The notes under the pieces are model-generated. The model ran no database searches and was not told the origin of the DNA. It saw only the letters and a list, made by a program, of their open reading frames with translations. A stretch of 64,000 nucleotides of DNA from Pelagicoccus enzymogenes. GTDB lineage: Bacteria; Verrucomicrobiota; Verrucomicrobiia; Opitutales; Opitutaceae. Both the position numbers and the translations under genes were made by a program. This document shows, piece after piece, positions 42,959 to 52,307 of the stretch (its first letter is position 1; every line of letters begins with the position of its first letter). The stretch is from NCBI RefSeq assembly GCF_014803405.1, contig NZ_JACYFG010000032.1:124001-188000 (forward strand). The letters run 5' to 3'.

Positions 42959-44350
42959 CTATGGCGTGCCGGGCGAGAGCTTGATCTCGATGCTTTTCTT
43001 ATCTACGGGCCAACTTTCGATGATAATTTGCTGTCTCATGGGGTCCCAGATGATCGCTGCCGCCGAGGCATTCGGGTGGCTCTTGTTCACCTCTAGGCGG
43101 TCTCCATGAAGGGGGTCTTGAGAAAGGACGAGGCTATCGCCGATGGAGAGTGTGAAGCCGTCTGGGTAGTGACGGTTGGCTCCAACGAATATGCGGGAGC
43201 TTCCGAGGCTGTTGTCGGTGGTGATTTTTGCGGTGAGCGTGCGCGTAGCGAAATCGAAGAAGAATGATTCGATGTCTCCCGCGATTGCTTGTGGATAGGG
43301 CCGGGCGATGATGTCGGTAATGTACTTCCGTTCGGTGTCGCCGATCAGTTCGTCGTCGGTGAAGATTGCCCAAGTCGACTCACCGTGAGGAAGGAAATTG
43401 CCGTAGGATTTAGATCCGAGAAACCAGGCTTTGATCGCTCCCATGCCGAGACGATCCATTTCTTGGGCTGTGTGAATATAGAATTTCATGTATTCGAGTT
43501 GTCCAATTTCTCCGAATACGGAGTCATCAGTGCCGTATCTGAAGGTAGGGTAGCCCCATTCGCCAATAAAGATGGGAGCTTTCAGCACGGAGCCCTCATT
43601 TTGGAAGCGCTCTAGCTCGGGGGTGATGAACTCCATGTTTTTCTGGTAGATGTGTGGGGCGAAAACGATGTTGTCGCGATCTACTGGATACTTGATCTCG
43701 GTGTATTGAATGCCGTCAGTCTTGTGGCCTTTGTTTTGAAAAATGCTTTGTAGGAGGCAGAGCTTCTCGGGGTTGAACTTATCGTGCTCGTCGATGATAC
43801 GTTGGTAAAGCGGTATGAGGTGGTCCTTCACCAGCTCGTCATAGGAGATTTCCATCGTGAGCTTGCGTGGCTCGTTGATCAGGTCGTATCCGATGACGTA
43901 GGGCTCTTCCTGATACCGTTCCCAGATCAGTTTCCAGGCGTCGATGTAGGTGCTGTGCTCGTTGTTCTTGTTTGCCCAGAATCCTTCCCAGCTGAACTTC
44001 ACGCCGTAGGTGGTCATTTTGAAGACTGTGGTTATGCCTGCCTGTTTGGCATGCTCGACGAGAGCGTCGAGTCTCTCCAGGTAGTTAGTGTCCACGGTTG
44101 CTCCCTCAAAGTGGCTGAGCTTGCCGAGCTCCAGCCTGATGACCTGTGAATTTGCTCCCAGCCGAACCATTCGCAAGTAATCATCGGCGGCGAAGTCGAT
44201 GTCGGTGTTGCGGTAGCTCGTTACAATGACGAATCCTCTGGGGATGACGTGTCGGCCTTCCGGGTCCCGGAGGCCGTTGTCGGCTGGGCTTGACCAAGCG
44301 GCCGGGAGAGCGGTGAAGAGTAAGATTAGAAGTCCGGTTTTGAAGTTCAT
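42959..44350 (-). CDS. Secreted GH5-type glycoside hydrolase
   Basis: 463 residues, signal peptide at 1-20 (AAWSS). A (beta/alpha)8 cellulase-type domain spans about 25-345. RGFVIVTSYRNTDIDF and LGANSQVIRLEL lead to strand 4 with YDLINEP (Glu160, likely acid/base) and strand 7 with IFIGEWGYP (Glu264, likely nucleophile). A C-terminal beta domain of about 100 residues follows (IESFFFDFATRTLTAKITT). The overall layout recalls endoglycoceramidase or exo-beta-glycosidase branches of GH5, so the substrate cannot be named. Context suggests it removes a beta-linked sugar from the same polysaccharide. The VOC gene lies 34 bases downstream in the same direction. Confidence 0.85.
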   Translation of the reverse strand: MNFKTGLLILLFTALPAAWSSPADNGLRDPEGRHVIPRGFVIVTSYRNTDIDFAADDYLRMVRLGANSQVIRLELGKLSHFEGATVDTNYLERLDALVEHAKQAGITTVFKMTTYGVKFSWEGFWANKNNEHSTYIDAWKLIWERYQEEPYVIGYDLINEPRKLTMEISYDELVKDHLIPLYQRIIDEHDKFNPEKLCLLQSIFQNKGHKTDGIQYTEIKYPVDRDNIVFAPHIYQKNMEFITPELERFQNEGSVLKAPIFIGEWGYPTFRYGTDDSVFGEIGQLEYMKFYIHTAQEMDRLGMGAIKAWFLGSKSYGNFLPHGESTWAIFTDDELIGDTERKYITDIIARPYPQAIAGDIESFFFDFATRTLTAKITTDNSLGSSRIFVGANRHYPDGFTLSIGDSLVLSQDPLHGDRLEVNKSHPNASAAAIIWDPMRQQIIIESWPVDKKSIEIKLSPGTP

Positions 44351-44718
44351 TTTATGTTCTCTAGGGTGCTGATGAGGCTTCTTGAAGGCAGGACGCAGAA
44401 GTAGCTGGATCCATGCTGAGTGAGTAAAGGAGAGTACGCAACTTGGGGGTCTGTTATCCTGTCGCTTTGGCCTAAAGGAAATTAGGGAACGCGAGGGTGG
44501 CGTCGAGGGAAGAGCAACCTGCTAATGCATGACTACAAAAGTTGATTGATTTGGGAATCAATTGCCGCGTGGGCGCGGCCCCAAAGCCGACGTTACGCTT
44601 TGTTGTCAGGCCATCTCCCCTGCTTATCGGTTCCTTTTGGCAAAAGCGCTCGGTCCTTTTAGGAGTGCTCCTTGGGTGTTCGTTGAAACGAGTTTGCTCT
44701 GTGATAATCCTGTAAAGA
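44351..44718. other. Non-coding gap between CBM-like and GH5 genes
   Basis: No credible gene. Small hairpins are present: CCGCG-TGGG-CGCGG at 44565-44578, AGGAG-TG-CTCCT at 44661-44672, and ATAATC paired with GATTAT at 44704-44722, the last overlapping the stop codon of the gene at 44719. One of these may end the CBM-like transcript, and the rest probably holds the promoter for GH5. Confidence 0.4.
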
Positions 44719-45795
44719 TTATTCGGATACGGAGAGTCGGGCGAGTCTACGTTTTGACTCTTCCATGGGAATGGTGGCGAGAACCGTTTGAATTCCATCT
44801 GATTGTTGTTCGACGAATTGGCTAACGCCTGCGGTGGACCAGGATTCCGGGTGGAGCGTCTCGGACCAGAAAACCGTGAAGAGGAGATCACTCTCTACCG
44901 CGTCTAGGGCCCGGGAGTAGCGGAGTTCGATGGTTTCTCCGTTGATTGAGATGTCCTTTTCCGCGACGGTCGTGGCGAAGGGGTCCTGGCCGGTGGCAAA
45001 TTCCAGGAGGTTGGATTCGCCGTCTCTGTTGGCGTCGAATGTGGATGCCGCGTTGCCGGTGCCTTCTTTGGTGCCGAAGTGCAGCATTCTCCACTCCTCG
45101 AGAGCGGTGGTGGGAGGCGTTACGGTTTCGGCAAGGGTGAGGCTCCGTACGGCAGAGTCGGGGAGCTCCGCATGGTTGAATGCGATACGATCAATCTTGA
45201 ATGCTTTAGATCTGCCGTGAATGACGAGTGTATAGGTTTCGCCGGCTTTGAATTTGTAGATGGCGACCCGCTTGTTTTGGTGGCCGCCAGGATCCAGGCG
45301 TCCTTGAAAGTTGTTTTCGTATCCACCCTGCCATACGAAGCTGCCGTCGTTTTTGCCGCCGAAGAACTTGGTGTTGTTTTTCAGGAGCGAGAGTGGGGCG
45401 TCGTCCGTGTGGTTGTCGCCCGCATTGGGGCTGGCCTCGTAGTCGCCGTCTACCCGCACGTAACAATCGTTGGATACGTCGTCCCGATGTTCGCCGTCGA
45501 TGATTTGGTTGGTTTCGGCGCAGCGCAGTTGCAGGTAGTAGAGGCCGGGGGTATGGATGCGGAATTGGTACTCAAGGGGTGAAATGGCGGGGCCGTGGGT
45601 GTAGATGTTGCCATCGAATCGAAGATAGCCTTCGCCCGTAAAGTTTGGATCGGAGCTTTCCTTTATCCATTGTCCTAGAGGAGACGCGGTGTTTTCGGCT
45701 TCCATTATGACGATGCCGTTCGACTCGTGGTAGAGCGTTTGACCGATGGATGGAGAGACAATTGCGAGGGCGAGTGGGGTGATGAAACGTTTCAT
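44719..45795 (-). CDS. Secreted CBM-like protein with verrucomicrobial C-terminal domain
   Basis: 358 residues, signal peptide at 1-18. Residues about 25-215 look like a carbohydrate-binding beta-sandwich of the CBM6/35 kind: GIVIMEAENTASPLGQWIKE, YQFRIHTPGLYYLQLRC, and FKAGETYTLVIHGRSKAFKIDRIAFNH, where the final strand ends the fold. Residues about 230-280 hold the EF-hand-like segment DANRDGESNLLEFATGQDP, a module typical of Verrucomicrobia secreted proteins that may assist export, sorting or calcium binding. No catalytic domain is evident, so it is probably a glycan-binding protein helping the neighbouring enzymes. It lies 173 bases downstream of a sulfatase on the same strand. Confidence 0.75.
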   Translation of the reverse strand: MKRFITPLALAIVSPSIGQTLYHESNGIVIMEAENTASPLGQWIKESSDPNFTGEGYLRFDGNIYTHGPAISPLEYQFRIHTPGLYYLQLRCAETNQIIDGEHRDDVSNDCYVRVDGDYEASPNAGDNHTDDAPLSLLKNNTKFFGGKNDGSFVWQGGYENNFQGRLDPGGHQNKRVAIYKFKAGETYTLVIHGRSKAFKIDRIAFNHAELPDSAVRSLTLAETVTPPTTALEEWRMLHFGTKEGTGNAASTFDANRDGESNLLEFATGQDPFATTVAEKDISINGETIELRYSRALDAVESDLLFTVFWSETLHPESWSTAGVSQFVEQQSDGIQTVLATIPMEESKRRLARLSVSE

Positions 45796-45968
45796 TGATT
45801 CGGACCGATCTGGACGAATGCACGCTGGGGGTGCGTAAAAGCGCAGTGTTCAATTCGATTGTACGCAATCCAACGAATTTAATTAATCGTGCATTCAATA
45901 CATATGGAATTGGATCGTCCGCCTCCAGGTCGATCCTGTCGAGAAGGGCCGAATGGTTTGAGCCGATT

Positions 45969-47405
45969 CTATCTCGTGTTGAAATTCGGATCGAAACTAG
46001 GATTTAGGGTTGTGGGGATATCGGCATTCGTCTCGCGCTGCCAAGACTGGAGTGTTCCGAGCATTCGTTCGACTCTTTCTGGATATTGAGCGGCCAGATT
46101 GTTTTGTTCTCCGATGTCTTCCCTCACATTATATAGCTCGAGGGCGTCCGACTCGAAGAATTGCATCAGCTTCCAGTCGCCGGTTCGTACAACGCTGCAC
46201 GGCGTCGTGCGCCAGTACATCCGTTCCGTGCCAAAAACGGGTTTCACTTGAAGCCTGCTGTTTAGATAGAGTGGGTAATGCCAAAAGATCGAACGTTCTG
46301 GGATTGGGTCACCCTTCATCAAGGGAACGAGAGAAACGCCGTCTACTGGCTGGGAGCTTGGAAGTGCAGCTCCCGCTAGTTCTGCGAATGTTGGCATGTA
46401 GTCGACTCCGGTGACTGGAGTTTGGCAAACGCTTCCGGGTTCGATTTTTCCTGGCCAGCTCATGATAAGCGGCACACGAATTCCCCCTTCGTAGAAGCTT
46501 CCCTTGGAGCCTTTGAGAGGGTCGTTCCAAGTCGCTCCCGCGTGCCCTCCATTGTCGGAAGTAAAGACGATCAAGGTGTTTTCCGACAAGCCTGAGGCAT
46601 CTAGGGCTTTTCGAATCCGACCGACGGAAGTGTCGACGGCCTCGATCATTGCTGCGTAAACGGGATCCCAATCCCTGCTCCACTCTTTGGCTCCCAGCTT
46701 GTTCTGGTATTTCTTTACAACAGCCGCCCGGGCATTGATGGGGACGTGCACATCCCAGTGGTTAATGTAGAGGAAGAAAGGGTCCTCATTGTCGTTCGCT
46801 GCACTGTCTTTAATATGCCCAATGGCTGCATCGGTGATCCACTCGGCCACGTCTTTGTCGCCGTAAAGCCGATTATCCATCTCGAGACCTGCCCCGCGAC
46901 CGTCGAGATCATTTATATCAAATCCCTGGCCCGTGCTGCCGAGGTGCCACTTGCCGAGGTGAATCGCCTGATAACCGGCTGCTTTCAGGATCCTCGCCAA
47001 TGACTCGGTTGAAGGATCCAGATGGGTTGTGGACTCGATGGTTCCGTCTCCTTTGGCATCCTTCTGGTTCGGCACCAGAAGCTTCATCAGTTCCGCGGGG
47101 CCTTTCGCCACCCGGCCGGGCTGGTACATCTTTGTTCGAGGCGTGTACATCCCGCTTATGATGCAGGAGCGGGAAGGCAGGCAATTAGCGGCTCCTGGAT
47201 AGCCGTCGCTGAAGGTCATGCCGGAGGCGCTGAGCGAATCGATGTTTGGCGTTTCGTAGAACTCTGCTCCTTGGTAGCCCACGTCGGCCCACCCAAGGTC
47301 GTCTGCCATAATGAATACGATATTCGGTTTGTTGGAAGCTCTACTCAAGCATGGCCAAAGGGCCAGGCAAAGCACCACTGTCTTTATCATTCTCATATGC
47401 GGCAT
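45969..47405 (-). CDS. Secreted sulfatase (S1 family)
   Basis: 478 residues, signal peptide at about 1-23. NIVFIMADDLGWADVGYQG, the motif CLPSR with Cys75, HLGKWHLGSTGQGFD, FTSDNGGHAG with the late metal-binding Asp/Asn, and LKGSKGSFYEGGIRVP are canonical for type-I sulfatases. The Tyr-rich C-terminal part (YPLYLNSRLQV) probably shapes the substrate pocket. Alternative in-frame ATGs at 47396 and 47390 are equally possible starts. The gene is first in the 47.4-33.2 kb minus-strand block and diverges from LacI regulator 3, so it is a likely target of that regulator. The sulfated sugar it recognises cannot be told from the sequence. Confidence 0.92.
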   Translation of the reverse strand: MPHMRMIKTVVLCLALWPCLSRASNKPNIVFIMADDLGWADVGYQGAEFYETPNIDSLSASGMTFSDGYPGAANCLPSRSCIISGMYTPRTKMYQPGRVAKGPAELMKLLVPNQKDAKGDGTIESTTHLDPSTESLARILKAAGYQAIHLGKWHLGSTGQGFDINDLDGRGAGLEMDNRLYGDKDVAEWITDAAIGHIKDSAANDNEDPFFLYINHWDVHVPINARAAVVKKYQNKLGAKEWSRDWDPVYAAMIEAVDTSVGRIRKALDASGLSENTLIVFTSDNGGHAGATWNDPLKGSKGSFYEGGIRVPLIMSWPGKIEPGSVCQTPVTGVDYMPTFAELAGAALPSSQPVDGVSLVPLMKGDPIPERSIFWHYPLYLNSRLQVKPVFGTERMYWRTTPCSVVRTGDWKLMQFFESDALELYNVREDIGEQNNLAAQYPERVERMLGTLQSWQRETNADIPTTLNPSFDPNFNTR

Positions 47406-47832
47406 TTTTCGGAAATGGGGTTAATTGGAATGGCTGTTATTTTGCGCGGCAAATAGGGGACGTTGCCCAATAGGCAGGCATCCCATCGAGTTAGAGTTAG
47501 GTTCTCTCCTAGGGCTTTCACAGCTTCCAAAAGTTAGCATCGTTGAATCGCAGCGGGTACGTTCTCGGCCGCTTGTGGCGTTGCTGATTACTGCGACGAG
47601 CGTCTCACTTCGTTCGGTACATCGAGCCCCGGAGTCCGAAGGGGCAAATCGCCGTGATGCCCCGTCGCGGTCTTCCGCGATCGACGGAGTCGACCCCTTG
47701 GGGCGGGGTGGCGATTTGAGGGCAAAGATATTCACTTCATTCTCGTAACGCTCGTGATTGGTGAGCTACAAGTGGAATCCGCTTCTAACATCCGCAGCCG
47801 AAGCCACCGTTCCAGAACTACGAATTATATCG
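47406..47832. promoter_or_regulatory. Divergent intergenic region with a structured element
   Basis: This 427-base spacer lies between a sulfatase and LacI regulator 3. Positions 47646-47717 are bounded by the inverted pair AAATCGCC / GGCGATTT and contain an inner hairpin (CCGTCG...CGACGG enclosing CGCGG-TCTT-CCGCG) and a run CCCCTTGGGG. It could be a small repeat element or a structured leader. The rest presumably carries promoters in both directions. Confidence 0.45.
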
Positions 47833-48849
47833 ATGAAAGTTAGCATGCTTGATATCGCAAAGGAGCTAGGCATCAGCCGGGCTACTGTCTCGCTTGCCCT
47901 GAACAATTCGCCGAAAGTCGCGGAGGCTACGCGGCAAAGCGTTTTAGACGCTGCGCGTCGAATCGGCTATAAAGCGGACCCCTATGTATCCGCTTTGATG
48001 GCGGCCCGGCGTCATGGGCGAGAGCCTAGCGATGCTCCTGTTCTGGCGTTGGTGATTCCGTCTAGGGAGGAGAACAGCTGGAAAGAGCGATATAATCTCA
48101 AACGCTTTATCGAAGGATGCCAGGCCTATGCCCTTGAGCTCGGATTTAAGACTGAGCTCTTCTGGATTGGCGATCGAGCGATGACTGCAATGCGACTCAA
48201 CCAGATCATTTGCAGCCGTGGAATACGCGGAGCAGTGTTGATCTCGCAAGGGCAATGGAGTCCAAAACTTGAATACAAGTGGAAAGACCTCGCTATTGTC
48301 TCGTTCGGTGGTCGCGAGCTAGCTCCCCGCTCAGACTGGTTATCTAGCGATTACTACGGAAACATGGAGGAGGTTCTGAGGATCCTGAAGAGCCAGGGCT
48401 TTAGTCGCATCGGTTTCACGATGGAGAAGTCATTTGTCTTTTCCCGCCACAATCGTTGGGCGGCCGCTTATCACATGGAGCAGGCGGAAAAGGAGTTGGA
48501 GCCTATCGACATTTGGCAGGATCCTTCGCCCACCTTTGAAGGGTTTCGAGAATGGTTTGTTCGCAATCAACCCGAGGCAATTCTTAGTATCGAGCCCTAC
48601 ACTGTATTAAAGTGGGTACGACAGCTAGGTCTTCAAGTTCCTGAGGATGTGAGCGTCGCCGCAATCACCAATGTCGAAGAGGGCGGACCTGTGAGCGGTA
48701 TCGTGATAGATACTGAAACCTGCGGAAAACTTGCGATAGATATGCTGCTTGAACGCATTCATCGAAGCGAATCCCTGCCGTACGCCACTCCTCGTCACGT
48801 CACGGTCAGCGGTTATTGGAATCGTGGCGAAACTTTGAAGTACCGGTGA
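47833..48849 (+). CDS. LacI-family transcriptional regulator 3
   Basis: 338 residues from the ATG at 47833, chosen because the helix-turn-helix begins at once after it (MKVSMLDIAKELGISRATVS). A TTG at 47758 would add 25 residues of no family character. DNA-binding region about 3-52, then RRIGYKADPYVSALMAARR, the same variant hinge seen in regulators 1 and 2. The effector domain includes ICSRGIRGAVLISQG, WLSSDYYGNMEEVLRILK and PEAILSIEPYTVLKWVRQLG. It diverges from the sulfatase at 45969 and converges on GH106 B, so the 47.4-33.2 kb block is its most likely regulon (inference). Confidence 0.92.
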   Translation: MKVSMLDIAKELGISRATVSLALNNSPKVAEATRQSVLDAARRIGYKADPYVSALMAARRHGREPSDAPVLALVIPSREENSWKERYNLKRFIEGCQAYALELGFKTELFWIGDRAMTAMRLNQIICSRGIRGAVLISQGQWSPKLEYKWKDLAIVSFGGRELAPRSDWLSSDYYGNMEEVLRILKSQGFSRIGFTMEKSFVFSRHNRWAAAYHMEQAEKELEPIDIWQDPSPTFEGFREWFVRNQPEAILSIEPYTVLKWVRQLGLQVPEDVSVAAITNVEEGGPVSGIVIDTETCGKLAIDMLLERIHRSESLPYATPRHVTVSGYWNRGETLKYR

Positions 48850-48866
48850 TTTCTCGTTAGCTGGCC

Positions 48867-51800
48867 TTAGCGGTCGAAGAAAATTGTTGAAGTGTGGATT
48901 TGGACAGGACCGATAAGGCCTGCCGGTATGAGGGGAGCTCTTTTCTTGAAGAAGGGGTATGCGACAAAGGTCGAGCGCTCGCCGATCGGGGCGGGCTCGT
49001 TGGCGGTGTACCAATCTACCATCTTGTATCGATTGATGAAGGACAGCTGCGGGTCTTTGATCAACAGGGTTTGGTTGAGCTGGGGCTCTAGGTCGTAACC
49101 AGTGAGGTTTTGGAATTGTTCGTCGCCGATGAGGCGGTTGGCCCATTGGTTGACGACTTCGATGCGTAGTTTATTTTCACCTACGCGGGCGGATTCGGTG
49201 ATATCTATGGCGAAGGGAGGCGTCCAAAGGGCTCCGACTTGCTGGTCGTTCAAGTGCACGCGGGCGGCGACTTCGACGGTCCCGAGGTCCAAGGTGAGGT
49301 GGCGGTTTTTGGCGAAGTGACTTTCGTCTAGATGTATGGTCTTTTCGTAGATGGCGGTGCCGGAGTAGTGCTTGACGCCTTCGATGGAGTGATCGGTCCA
49401 GTCAGTGAGGGCTTCGAAGCTTAGAGTTTGCGGGCCAGCTTTCAGCTCGGGGAAGGTGACGGTCCAGGGGCCGTCGATGGGGATGTTTTCGAGGGGTCTG
49501 GGGTCTGGAGTCGCGCGTTGCTTTTTACCATCGTTGCGGAAGATGACGAAAATGGCACCTTGTGCGGCGGTGGGAACGGCGAGTTTGGTTTTCCCTTCGG
49601 CGTGAGTGACGTTTTGCGGGATGGTGGTTTCGCCGGTGACAGGGTCCCAGAGCTCTGGTAGCTTGCCGTCGACATTGAAGGTGCAGTCGAAGGTTTGGCT
49701 TTGGGCTTCGGGGTTATAGAAGAAGTAAATGTCTTCGGTTTCCGTCTTGCGGTGAGCGTAGTTGATCGATTCGCCGTTTTCAATCTTCAGGTCGATGGGG
49801 AGCTTGTAGTCGGCATAGATCTTTTCCCAGGAGCTTTCGGTGCTGGTCGTCGGGCGGCTCCAAATTTGGGATACAAGGGTTTCGAATGTTTGGATGTCTT
49901 CATCCGCAAGCGCATAGTTGCCCAGGCGTCTGGGCGGAGCGCCGAGGATGAGAGCTCCCTGTTCAGAAAGTTCGTTGAGACGTTTCAGGGTTGTGAGTGT
50001 GATTTCCCTGTTGTTCCGCAGGACGAGGGCGTGGTAGCGGGTGCCCTCGGGGAGGACGAGTTTTCCGTCTTTCACGGATATCCGGTTTATCAATACGTCG
50101 GCATTGACGCCATCGTAGTTGATGTGGTTGGGGAGATCGTCCAGGCCGGATCGGTTGGGGATGCCGTTAGGGGCTCCGTCGCCAACAAAGACGAGTAGAT
50201 CGGAAACGGGCACGCCTTGGCGGAGGAGGTGTTGTCCGCGGGCGATGTATTGGAACCAGCTTTTGCCGGCGGTTTCCCACCAGGTTTGGTTGCGGTTGAT
50301 TTGGGCGCCGAAGCCGTTCATGGTCATGCCGGGCTTGACCTTGGTGTTGGCTTGGTGGGCAAAGGTGTGGAAGACGAACTTGTTGACGCCGAGGGCCCAG
50401 GCACGGTCGCCGACCGATTTCCATTTTCCGGGGTGGGCTTCGAAGTTGGTTTGCGGCCCGGAGGTGAAGGCTTCAGCGGAGATGATGTTGTGGCCGTAGA
50501 TGTGTCCGGCGGAGATGGCGCTATCGAGCAAGGTTCGGCTGGAGGCGTGGAATTCGCCCATGGGAATGTCGGCCTTGCGGGCGGCGTCGAGTTGATTGAA
50601 GGGGCCGTTGCCGTAGGGTTCAAGGATGCTTTTGAGCCCCTCCCGCTCGCAAAGAGCGTCGAAGGTGTCGAAGTAGTTTTCGCACATGAGATCGTTGTTG
50701 AAACGACGAATGTCCCAGAGGACACGGTCGGTGGCGTTGGCGCTTTCGACGTAGCGGCCGGCGTAGAGCGGCAGAAAGTTTGTGATATCGTAGCCGTGGC
50801 GTCTTTCGAACTCGTCCTCATAGCCTTTGGTCCAATTTTGCCCGCCGACTTCGTAGCTATCGATTTCGACGTACTGCAGGGCTCCGGGCGCGACTTCCTT
50901 GACGGCGTTGATGACGTTGCGCACGTAGCCTTCCCAGAAAACTTCGAAGGATTCGCGACTGAACTTGTCGACTTCCCAGCCGGTGCCAGCGATGGATGCC
51001 GGATCGTTGATGGCGGCGGTGGTGGTGTATCCAAAACGCATGACGGTCCATCTGCCCTTGGGCAGTTTCGTTTTGAGGCGGCCCTTGGCGTCTATTTGCG
51101 AAGTGAGATCGACAATGCTATCCTTGGCGATGATCATGCTAGGATCAACCGGATCGAGTACGGGGAATCCCGGGCTGTTGTGGCGCATGATGTTGAGGCG
51201 GCCATTGAGCTCCGTGAATTTTTGGGTGGCGCTGAGTTCGATCTCGGCAAGGTCCATCGCCTTCTCGGTGACGAAGCGAAAGTAGCGAGCAGTGAGCGGC
51301 GGGAAGCTGTGATCCATGCTGTACTCGTACTTGCCGTGGCGGAGGAGTTTGAGCTCGTGGGCGGTGGTGAACGATTTCCCATCGTTGGAGGTTTGCAGGA
51401 AGTACTTCCTGCGGGGACGTTGCTTCTCTGTATTCAGATAAAAGCTACGAGCGGTGAAGGGTTTTCCGAAGTCCCATTGGATCCAGGCGGTGCCCTCGTC
51501 GGAGACGGAGAGCTCGGTGCGTTCGTCGAGTTTGCCGTTGGTCGCGATGTGAGGGTGGAAGCCGGGGGCGGAACTGGTGACGACTGGGTGGAATTGGGTT
51601 TGTTCGATTTCGCTATCGAGGGAGGGGTAGGCGATGACGGCGATGTCGCGATAGAAGTCGCCCCGCATGGTGGGGCTGGGGAGGCGAAGGTCGATGGTGC
51701 CGCCGTCGATAAAGAGCTCGCGGTACACGACGCGCTTCATGGAGTGCTCGACGGGAACCCAGGGGCCGCCGCTGGAGGTCCAGCCGTCGCAGTTGTGGAT

Positions 51801-52118
51801 GCCGAAGCTGAGGCCGAGGCGTTGGCATTCGGCGGCGGTGAAGGCGGTCAGCTCGATGTGCTCGGGCGAATTGAAGGTGACCGGGCCGTTGGGAACCCCG
51901 ATGGTAACGTTAAAGAGGATGATGCCGCCGATGCCCGCGTCGGCCATGGCCTCGAGGTCTTCGGTGATGCCCTCACGGCTAATGTTGCCCGCCATGAAGT
52001 GATACCAAGTGTGTGGCTTGGCGGAGTGCGGCGGGGATTGAAAGGACTTGAGAAGAGGCTCCGCGTATAGAGCGGGGATAAAGGTGGAGATTAGGAGTAG
52101 GATGAGCAGGCTTCGCAT
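48867..52118 (-). CDS. Secreted GH106 alpha-L-rhamnosidase B
   Basis: 1083 residues from the ATG at 52118, which starts a clean signal peptide (MRSLLILLLISTFIPALYA). Upstream in-frame sequence is repeat DNA. Family hallmarks: KPHTWYHFMAGNISREGITED, IGGIILFNVTIGVPNGPV, FGIHNCDGWTSSGGPWVPVE, then QYVEIDSYEVGGQNW and NIISAEAFTSG in the catalytic part, a discoidin-like insert around 230-320, and the C-terminal sandwich with VVNQWANRLIGDE. It parallels GH106 A (22420-25662) in length and motif order but reads NEPAPIGERS near its end, so it is a diverged paralogue and not a recent copy. Downstream of GH78 D on the same strand, it converges with LacI regulator 3. Confidence 0.93.
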   Translation of the reverse strand: MRSLLILLLISTFIPALYAEPLLKSFQSPPHSAKPHTWYHFMAGNISREGITEDLEAMADAGIGGIILFNVTIGVPNGPVTFNSPEHIELTAFTAAECQRLGLSFGIHNCDGWTSSGGPWVPVEHSMKRVVYRELFIDGGTIDLRLPSPTMRGDFYRDIAVIAYPSLDSEIEQTQFHPVVTSSAPGFHPHIATNGKLDERTELSVSDEGTAWIQWDFGKPFTARSFYLNTEKQRPRRKYFLQTSNDGKSFTTAHELKLLRHGKYEYSMDHSFPPLTARYFRFVTEKAMDLAEIELSATQKFTELNGRLNIMRHNSPGFPVLDPVDPSMIIAKDSIVDLTSQIDAKGRLKTKLPKGRWTVMRFGYTTTAAINDPASIAGTGWEVDKFSRESFEVFWEGYVRNVINAVKEVAPGALQYVEIDSYEVGGQNWTKGYEDEFERRHGYDITNFLPLYAGRYVESANATDRVLWDIRRFNNDLMCENYFDTFDALCEREGLKSILEPYGNGPFNQLDAARKADIPMGEFHASSRTLLDSAISAGHIYGHNIISAEAFTSGPQTNFEAHPGKWKSVGDRAWALGVNKFVFHTFAHQANTKVKPGMTMNGFGAQINRNQTWWETAGKSWFQYIARGQHLLRQGVPVSDLLVFVGDGAPNGIPNRSGLDDLPNHINYDGVNADVLINRISVKDGKLVLPEGTRYHALVLRNNREITLTTLKRLNELSEQGALILGAPPRRLGNYALADEDIQTFETLVSQIWSRPTTSTESSWEKIYADYKLPIDLKIENGESINYAHRKTETEDIYFFYNPEAQSQTFDCTFNVDGKLPELWDPVTGETTIPQNVTHAEGKTKLAVPTAAQGAIFVIFRNDGKKQRATPDPRPLENIPIDGPWTVTFPELKAGPQTLSFEALTDWTDHSIEGVKHYSGTAIYEKTIHLDESHFAKNRHLTLDLGTVEVAARVHLNDQQVGALWTPPFAIDITESARVGENKLRIEVVNQWANRLIGDEQFQNLTGYDLEPQLNQTLLIKDPQLSFINRYKMVDWYTANEPAPIGERSTFVAYPFFKKRAPLIPAGLIGPVQIHTSTIFFDR

Positions 52119-52307
52119 TTTTAACCGCGGATATTTGATTGAGAAAGTTCGCTGGATCCGTCCGTCGCCCTTCGGGCTTCCTTCTCCGCCAAGGCTTCGG
52201 CAGGACTGGGATGGAGGACACATGGCGATCCTGGATGGGAAGCCTCTGATGCGGCTTGGGCGGGATTGGGTTGGGCGGGACGGGCAGTAAAGCCCGCCCC
52301 TACGGGG
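52119..52307. repeat. Intergenic repeat shared with 29650-29767
   Basis: The gap between GH78 D and GH106 B begins TTTTTAACCGCGGAT and has GCGATCCTGGATGGGAA in the middle. Its end reads GCGGGACGGGCAGTAAAG and CCCGCCCCTACGGGG, running without change into the last codons of GH78 D, exactly as at 29740-29780. The hairpin GGGACGGGC / GCCCGCCCC is conserved. The 5' part is longer here by about 70 bases. Confidence 0.65.

Noticed and set aside
50217-52070. A long plus-strand open frame (617 residues) opposite GH106 B, and similar ones at 40072-41622, 25828-27132 and 19521-24054
   Set aside because: They mirror GC-rich genes on the other strand, have skewed Val/Gly/Asp composition or no recognisable domain, and the minus-strand proteins are clear family members. 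They are shadows.
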